Shown piece after piece: positions 8,201 through 11,175 of a stretch of DNA of 11,175 bases. The notes beneath the pieces are model-generated. The model was given only the letters and a program-made list of their open reading frames with translations, was not told the DNA's origin and did not search any database. Within the stretch, counting starts at the first letter, position 1; every line of letters begins with the position of its first letter. The DNA is from Pirellulaceae bacterium (lineage in GTDB: Bacteria > Planctomycetota > Planctomycetia > Pirellulales > Pirellulaceae): NCBI GenBank assembly GCA_020846515.1, contig JADLDX010001076.1, positions 1-11,175 of the forward strand, read 5' to 3'. A program made the position numbers and the translations under genes.

Positions 8201-9438
8201 CCAGCATCAGCGGCCGGACTGGCCTCTTGAATGCTAAAGACCAACTTTTGCGGAGCATCGGCCGGCACTCGGATTCGCAATCGATGCGGCGCACCGATCG
8301 CATCGACGGACAACGGAAATGCCTGCCAGGCACCTTTGGCCAACACCATACATTCTTCATCGCCGACCAGTCGACGTTTATGATCTGTGCTGCTCAGTGC
8401 ACGAGCCGATTGGCCGACCAACGCGGGCAACCCCGCCACGCCTGGAATGCGAAACTTGCCCAAACTATCCCACCAAGACTCGCCGGCTGGATAGATCTGC
8501 GCTAGACTGCGCCACTGAGTTGGATCGCCATCGGTCGATGAAGCACCGGGCAGGACGCTGCGTTCGGTTACCACAAACTCAAGCCTGCGGTCGACCAGCG
8601 AGGCGGTACTCATCAACGAAGAAATCAATCGCCGCTTTTGAATGCTGATGTCAAAAGCATAAACACCACCGCGCGCCGGCAGTTGAATATCTTTGAACGT
8701 GGGAACTATAAAATTCCCCGAATCATCGAGACTGATATCGTGATGAAGTTGTGACACGGCACGACCAGTCGCACCTTCGACCAACTTGACGTGAACGCGA
8801 TAATCCCCGGCAGCCAAACCGGTTTGATAACCTTCAACACTCAACGAACATGGATCGCCGGAAGTGAGAATCGATTGCCCCTGATTGATACGCGCGCGGA
8901 GGCGATCGTGTGTCAGCCGTTCCAGTGCCAAACGCGAGCCGCGAGCATCAATGGAAAAGAACTCGCGACCTTGCAGAAGTCGCCTGAGTGTCACGCGCAC
9001 CGGTTCCATAGCCGGCTGGCCAGGTTCCGAAAACTGAATCAGCAACTCGCTATCAAGATTGCCTTTGATCAGTAAATCCACTCCACCAAAGGACGATGGA
9101 CTATGAGGCACAATCGCTATTTCGCTTTGACTGGTACGTGCTAGCGTGGCGACCGCATCATCTTGAACGCTCAGGTTGCGCACCACGTCAACCAAACCAT
9201 CCGAGATGCTGATCTTGCCAGCAAAGCTGCGTACGGCTCCACCGCCCCAGACCGCGCGCAATTCAAAGGACAAACCAAACTTCGACGGCTGCCCCATCGC
9301 TGAAGACGACATGGCCGGTGGCGTGAGGATCGTCTGCGCTGTCGCCTTGGCAGTGGGCAACCAATATAGACCAACGCACGCAAGCCAAAGGACTAGCGGC
9401 CTCAGTCGTCCAGGACATCCTTGTCCATTGAGGTTCAT
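5278..9438 (-). CDS. Giant exported protein with clan GH-A-like barrel and flanking beta-sandwich domains (1386 aa)
   Basis: Likely a secreted carbohydrate-active or carbohydrate-binding protein; substrate unknown. The ATG at 9438 leads straight into a signal peptide (RLRPLVLWLACVGLYW, cut after ATA at about residue 34). Visible order: beta-type N-terminal modules (about 35-300); a second beta-sandwich-like part (about 305-480); a TIM-barrel-like domain (about 515-940); a small beta domain (about 945-1030) as often follows GH-A barrels; a helical, probably coiled-coil stretch (about 1035-1070); a galactose-binding or CBM4/9-like jelly roll (about 1075-1290), interrupted by a Ser/Asn/Gln/Thr-rich insert near 1180-1245; and a helical then Arg/Pro/Asn-rich tail. 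Barrel evidence: GFN at 538-540 in a GFNTATVTI strand; RGLKLVLALD as the next strand (about 592); then NPTDARVQTALIRIVRELV and a strand GVQINLSER. E693 in that strand sits where GH42-type enzymes have the acid/base Glu of a DNEY motif, and is followed by a YDAASITRFERSLG helix. The catalytic nucleophile could not be assigned, so a non-catalytic barrel is possible. No clear Shine-Dalgarno is present. Confidence 0.95.
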   Translation of the reverse strand: MNLNGQGCPGRLRPLVLWLACVGLYWLPTAKATAQTILTPPAMSSSAMGQPSKFGLSFELRAVWGGGAVRSFAGKISISDGLVDVVRNLSVQDDAVATLARTSQSEIAIVPHSPSSFGGVDLLIKGNLDSELLIQFSEPGQPAMEPVRVTLRRLLQGREFFSIDARGSRLALERLTHDRLRARINQGQSILTSGDPCSLSVEGYQTGLAAGDYRVHVKLVEGATGRAVSQLHHDISLDDSGNFIVPTFKDIQLPARGGVYAFDISIQKRRLISSLMSTASLVDRRLEFVVTERSVLPGASSTDGDPTQWRSLAQIYPAGESWWDSLGKFRIPGVAGLPALVGQSARALSSTDHKRRLVGDEECMVLAKGAWQAFPLSVDAIGAPHRLRIRVPADAPQKLVFSIQEASPAADAGGLKLDSGMIVDAGAVAVGRFATHELVFWPKSTAPYLLVFNADSQTDAALAEISVDEIGEGGLKATSLMRATAMRRMCSLYMDKPLLAENFGAARRLDGLGQRELDSWRTVWEASERLAQYTAWSGFNTATVTIATQGGAIYPSKVWSPTHKFDSGTFLTDGACTDIKDWTELICRQFDRRGLKLVLALDVEGALPEIERYVTEAQPDTSARGAESLQAYYQVDMDGRPASTRLASGSSRNLLYNPTDARVQTALIRIVRELVERYGKHACFAGVQINLSERSHFNFAGDTWGYDAASITRFERSLGTALPKDEAERKRLISTTVRLDFLNERSQHLAEFYERLAGEVSQANDHARLIVNPAKLIATPPAADNFINAASQSLTASDILLGCGIDGNRLATIDRLTLLRPETDSPLRSPPARAWSFQLASDTELDGKLSSPMAGAIVQQLPTSFRLADFDKLNPLANDRSRTWLFPHATSAGDWARRCLVDRLFHADVQLLVSGGWLVPLGQEVSVRPLLNVLQAMPPQTMRDLKPKGISPALRVRRAQYAGETWLQFVNNASWSEEVVVQLQCAPATRVRQLTGSSDTANPTVVSAGEPTTIKFMMPPYGLVGICVESDAVELLSIASTAEKGLIDRMERRLADLQVLIDRAGELNEQQTLGLHGGDFEKWGADGQPMGWTMATHPSTSITREHELPRSGESCVRIENRGGGATTAWIQSDRIALPTTGRLALEVWCRTASGQTQPTVRLSLIGRYRDGRRFERWHEFQSSTVATTGANPGSSNTQLNRQMNVPVNGASPGQMSQAIASGNSLLKTDGMTATLAATRDRSQLAVDWGHRPLVLLVPDVPNEDLAELRAAVDLVGVGKLWVDDVRVYGMYLHPEEKVHLLGQMFVAKEKMREGDFTLADQLLGSFWASFLSTYLAPSATAVSADRSQINEARLPVTPGRSGPAWRNPNQPRFNQWQENLRNRWQR

Positions 9439-9570
9439 TGTGCGCGATCAGCCAGTTTCGATTGGTTGTCAATGAAGGCAAGTGAACAGTCTGTGATGCA
9501 ACGCAAGTCAGGGAGACAATCCCAAGCAGCGTAGTAACACATTCCGCCGAAGGCGCCCACAGAGATTTTC
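9439..9570. other. Leader region before the 1386-aa gene, no supported gene
   Basis: This is the non-repetitive part of the 299-base intergenic space. A TTGACA (9473-9468, minus strand) resembles a -35 box, but there is no matching -10 at the right distance and it lies only about 30 bases before the ATG. A 35-codon Cys-containing frame (9542-9435) overlaps the ATG as ATGA; I do not annotate it as a gene. Confidence 0.5.
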
Positions 9571-9737
9571 CCGTCGCCAGACGTTGGACCGTAGCCACCC
9601 GTCGCCAGACGGTGGACTGGGCTGGAGGCAAAAGCCACCGCTTGGCCGCGGTGGCTACGTGAAACCAATGAAATCCACCGCTTGGCAGCGGTGGCTACGT
9701 GAAAACAATGAAATCCACCGCTTGGCAGCGGTGGCTA
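9571..9737. repeat. Cluster of short palindromic (REP-like) hairpin repeats
   Basis: On the minus strand TAGCCACCGC begins at 9737, 9697 and 9657, giving a 40-base period. Each unit holds a 20-base palindrome with an 8-bp stem (CCACCGCT/AGCGGTGG) and a 4-base loop; the third unit has one stem mismatch. The first two units also share the spacer ATTTCATTG with T-rich sequence. Beyond them, a unit in the opposite orientation reads GTAGCCACCC-GTC-GCCA-GAC-GGTGG (9591-9615), and a shorter degenerate one lies at 9571-9587. The loop reads GCCA in each unit's own orientation. Non-coding, dispersed palindromes of this style resemble REP/BIME elements; from memory they recur in Pirellulales genomes, which I could not check. 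Confidence 0.85.
9715..9734 (-). terminator. Hairpin directly after the stop of the PpiD-like gene, possible 3' end
   Basis: The first repeat unit forms a perfect 8-bp GC-rich stem with a 4-base loop, starting 3 bases after the TAG stop at 9738-9740. The following minus-strand sequence, ATTTCATTGTTTTC, is T-rich but not a true T-run. It could stop transcription or protect the 3' end of the mRNA; the evidence is position and stem only. Confidence 0.35.
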
Positions 9738-11175
9738 CTAATTGATCAACGACTCATCGCTGGCCAGCCACTGTACGTTGAGCTTGCTCTCGATGTTCTG
9801 ATACCATTCGGAGAACATGCGTTCACGTTCGGGAAAGGCCAGTTGTCTGGCGCGGCCGCGACTGACTTCAAAGTTCTGTCGCAGCTCTTCGTTATTAGGC
9901 GTTAACTCCAGCAAGCGCACCAAATAGTAAGTCGTCAATCCTTGATTAGGGGCCACGACGACTTGACCGGCTGGGGCATTAAATACCCGTTGCATGAACT
10001 CCGAACCGACGCTGTCCAGGCCTTGTACAAAAGTGATTTGGGCCGGAGCAAACATCTCGCGCGGTGGACTCATCCATGTGAAAGGCGCTGGATTGATCAG
10101 CAGCGTTTGTTGCTGAGTATCCAACACGCTTTTCCAAGGCTCTTCAGTGACTTTGCGCAGTTTGTCAGCCAATTTTTCAGCTTCTTCCCGGGCCAGTTCG
10201 CGAGCTTTCTGGGTTTTCCAAGCATCAATGACTTCATCGCGAACGTCCGTCAGCGCTGGCGTGTAGGCCTGCACATCTTCGGTTTTCCATGAGACAAACT
10301 CTTGGAAGTCAGGTTCAGTGGCGTTGCCCATATCGATGAACATCGATCTCACAGGTTGAAAGAGTTCGACGTTGGGAGTCATGATTGAGTTGACCAACGA
10401 ATTGTTGCCGATCATGCTGCGCCCAATCGGGCTGGACGCCATTCGGAAACCATCGCTGACACCTGTCGAACCAAAGGTCAAGCCTTCGGCTTCGGCCAAC
10501 TTTTTCAAATCGACCGGAGCAGGTCTCTCACTCTTCTGCTTGTTCTCTTCGTTCAGCTTGGCCAACTGCAGATCCGAAGCATATTTGCTCATCGCACCTT
10601 CAATCTTGGCAAGCTTGGCCTGCAATAGATCGCGAACCACATTCATAGCCAGCGAGCGAGCGATTGAGTCCTTAGCCTCTTCGAAAGTCTGGGTTCGCAT
10701 AGGCGTCGATGCTGGGTTAGCCGAAGGAACACCACTGGCCGCCGCCGGATCTGGCGTCGATGGAGTGGCTATCGCTGGACTGGTCGGCAATGCGGCTGCC
10801 GGAGCTGCATCGGCTGGGGTTGCCGGTGGTGTCTCAGCCGGTGGTGTCTCAGCCGGTGGTGTTGCAGCCGGAGGTGTTGTGGCGTCAGGCGCTGGCTTGG
10901 GCGCATCGGGTTGAGCAGCATCCGGTGGTGGCGGATCGGTCACAACTGGCGGCAACTTGTCGTCTTGGAATGCAACCAAGCGGATCGGGCTGTCCCCACG
11001 CGTAACATTCGACTGCGACTTGGGGTCCGCAGGCTTATCTTCAGCCTTGGATTCTTCAACCTTAGGTTCTTCGGCTTTAGGTTCTGTAGCTTTAGGCTCT
11101 TCAGTCTTGGGTTCTGCAGGCTTGGGCTCTTCAGGCTTGGGCTCTTCAGGCTTGGGTTCAGCCGGTTTCGCGTCA
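9738..11175 (-). CDS. PpiD/SurA-like periplasmic folding factor, 3' part (N-terminus off the right edge)
   Basis: The frame is open from the right edge to a TAG at 9738-9740, 478 codons. The TTG at 10979 is only an internal Leu; the reading continues upstream. Positions are within the fragment. Residues about 1-45 are a Glu/Pro/Lys pentapeptide linker. About 75-150 is a Pro/Ala/Thr-rich linker with TPPAE repeats. Next comes a long helical stretch (FEEAKDSIARSLAMNVVRDL). Near 309-341 the segment ALTDVRDEVIDAWKTQKA continues into an Ala/Glu/Lys-rich helix, a pattern typical of the region before the C-terminus in PpiD-type proteins. About 380-425 holds a parvulin-neighbour-like pattern (FMQRVFNAPAGQVVVAP, then a YYLVRLLELTP strand). 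PpiD and SurA relatives help outer-membrane or periplasmic proteins fold after export. No intact catalytic parvulin domain is visible, so a chaperone without isomerase activity is plausible. The folding role rests on these motifs and is moderately supported; the gene itself is certain. Its neighbours are very large exported proteins, which could be its clients. Confidence 0.85.
   Translation of the reverse strand, partial: DAKPAEPKPEEPKPEEPKPAEPKTEEPKATEPKAEEPKVEESKAEDKPADPKSQSNVTRGDSPIRLVAFQDDKLPPVVTDPPPPDAAQPDAPKPAPDATTPPAATPPAETPPAETPPATPADAAPAAALPTSPAIATPSTPDPAAASGVPSANPASTPMRTQTFEEAKDSIARSLAMNVVRDLLQAKLAKIEGAMSKYASDLQLAKLNEENKQKSERPAPVDLKKLAEAEGLTFGSTGVSDGFRMASSPIGRSMIGNNSLVNSIMTPNVELFQPVRSMFIDMGNATEPDFQEFVSWKTEDVQAYTPALTDVRDEVIDAWKTQKARELAREEAEKLADKLRKVTEEPWKSVLDTQQQTLLINPAPFTWMSPPREMFAPAQITFVQGLDSVGSEFMQRVFNAPAGQVVVAPNQGLTTYYLVRLLELTPNNEELRQNFEVSRGRARQLAFPERERMFSEWYQNIESKLNVQWLASDESLIN
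10822..10881 (-). repeat. Four 15-bp tandem units encoding TPPA(E/A/T)
   Basis: Units start at 10822, 10837, 10852 and 10867. The first two are identical (GCCGGTGGTGTCTCA on the plus strand); the others differ at a few bases. They encode a TPPAE-type linker in the PpiD-like protein. Identity at the DNA level indicates recent slippage or unequal exchange and an expandable spacer length. Confidence 0.85.
11047..11166 (-). repeat. Eight 15-bp tandem units encoding an EEPKx linker
   Basis: Eight successive 15-base units run from 11047 to 11166, most reading TT(A/G)GG(T/C)TCTTC followed by variable bases on the plus strand; two neighbours (11122-11136 and 11137-11151) are identical. They encode EPKP/EEPKx pentapeptides in the PpiD-like protein. 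The array may extend past the right edge. Confidence 0.85.

Noticed and set aside
9468..9473. TTGACA as a -35 box for the 1386-residue gene
   Set aside because: No acceptable -10 sequence lies 15-19 bases downstream, and the ATG is too close.
9435..9668. 77-codon minus-strand frame before the 1386-residue gene
   Set aside because: Its first half is translated from the hairpin repeats, so the longer version is not credible; only the 35-codon end was kept as a weak observation.
9571..9737. CRISPR array
   Set aside because: Period is 40 bases with nearly identical intervening sequence in the first two units, no variable spacers, orientation switches, and no cas gene nearby.
10372..10914. Plus-strand open frame of 180 codons opposite the PpiD-like gene
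   Set aside because: Its Gly/Ala/Val-rich end is just the complement of the TPPAE repeat tract; there is no independent support.
9738..10979. PpiD-like gene starting at the TTG at 10979
   Set aside because: The same frame stays open to the right edge with a coherent EPKx linker, so the TTG is an internal Leu codon.

Overview
The window is about 11.2 kb of moderate-GC bacterial DNA with all four recognisable genes on the minus strand, so transcription runs from the right edge to the left edge. The products are unusually large exported proteins, intergenic spaces carry short palindromic hairpin repeats of the GTAGCCACCG...CGGTGG type, and most starts lack a clear Shine-Dalgarno sequence. Together these suggest a planctomycete, most likely Pirellulales (a Rhodopirellula-like organism). 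That assignment is inference from style and remembered family resemblance; there is no marker gene to fix it.

Layout in transcription order. (1) 11175-9738: the 3' part of a gene for a PpiD/SurA-like periplasmic folding factor, with two Pro-rich pentapeptide-repeat linkers; its 5' end lies off the right edge. (2) 9737-9439: an intergenic space dominated by a cluster of hairpin repeats (three direct 40-bp units, then a unit in the opposite orientation and a degenerate one). (3) 9438-5278: a 1386-residue exported protein with a central clan GH-A-like (beta-galactosidase-type) barrel flanked by beta-sandwich domains. (4) 5277-5001: an intergenic leader with a bulged hairpin just before the next start and a 10-bp direct repeat 21 bp apart. 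(5) 5000-1269: a 1243-residue exported beta-rich protein with three C-terminal membrane helices and a Trp-rich segment before them. (6) 1267 to the left edge: a fourth exported protein, starting one base after the previous stop and with its own GGAGG; its visible 422 residues run colinear with the first 430 residues of gene 5, so the two look like tandem diverged paralogues.

Working picture (inference): a run of cell-envelope genes in which a membrane or periplasmic folding factor precedes three very large secreted or surface-exposed products, one with a carbohydrate-active-enzyme-like core and two related membrane-anchored scaffold-like proteins. Only genes 5 and 6 are clearly coupled. The gaps of about 280-300 bases mean genes 1, 3 and 5 may be separately expressed. 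No RNA gene, transposase, CRISPR array or phage gene was seen.
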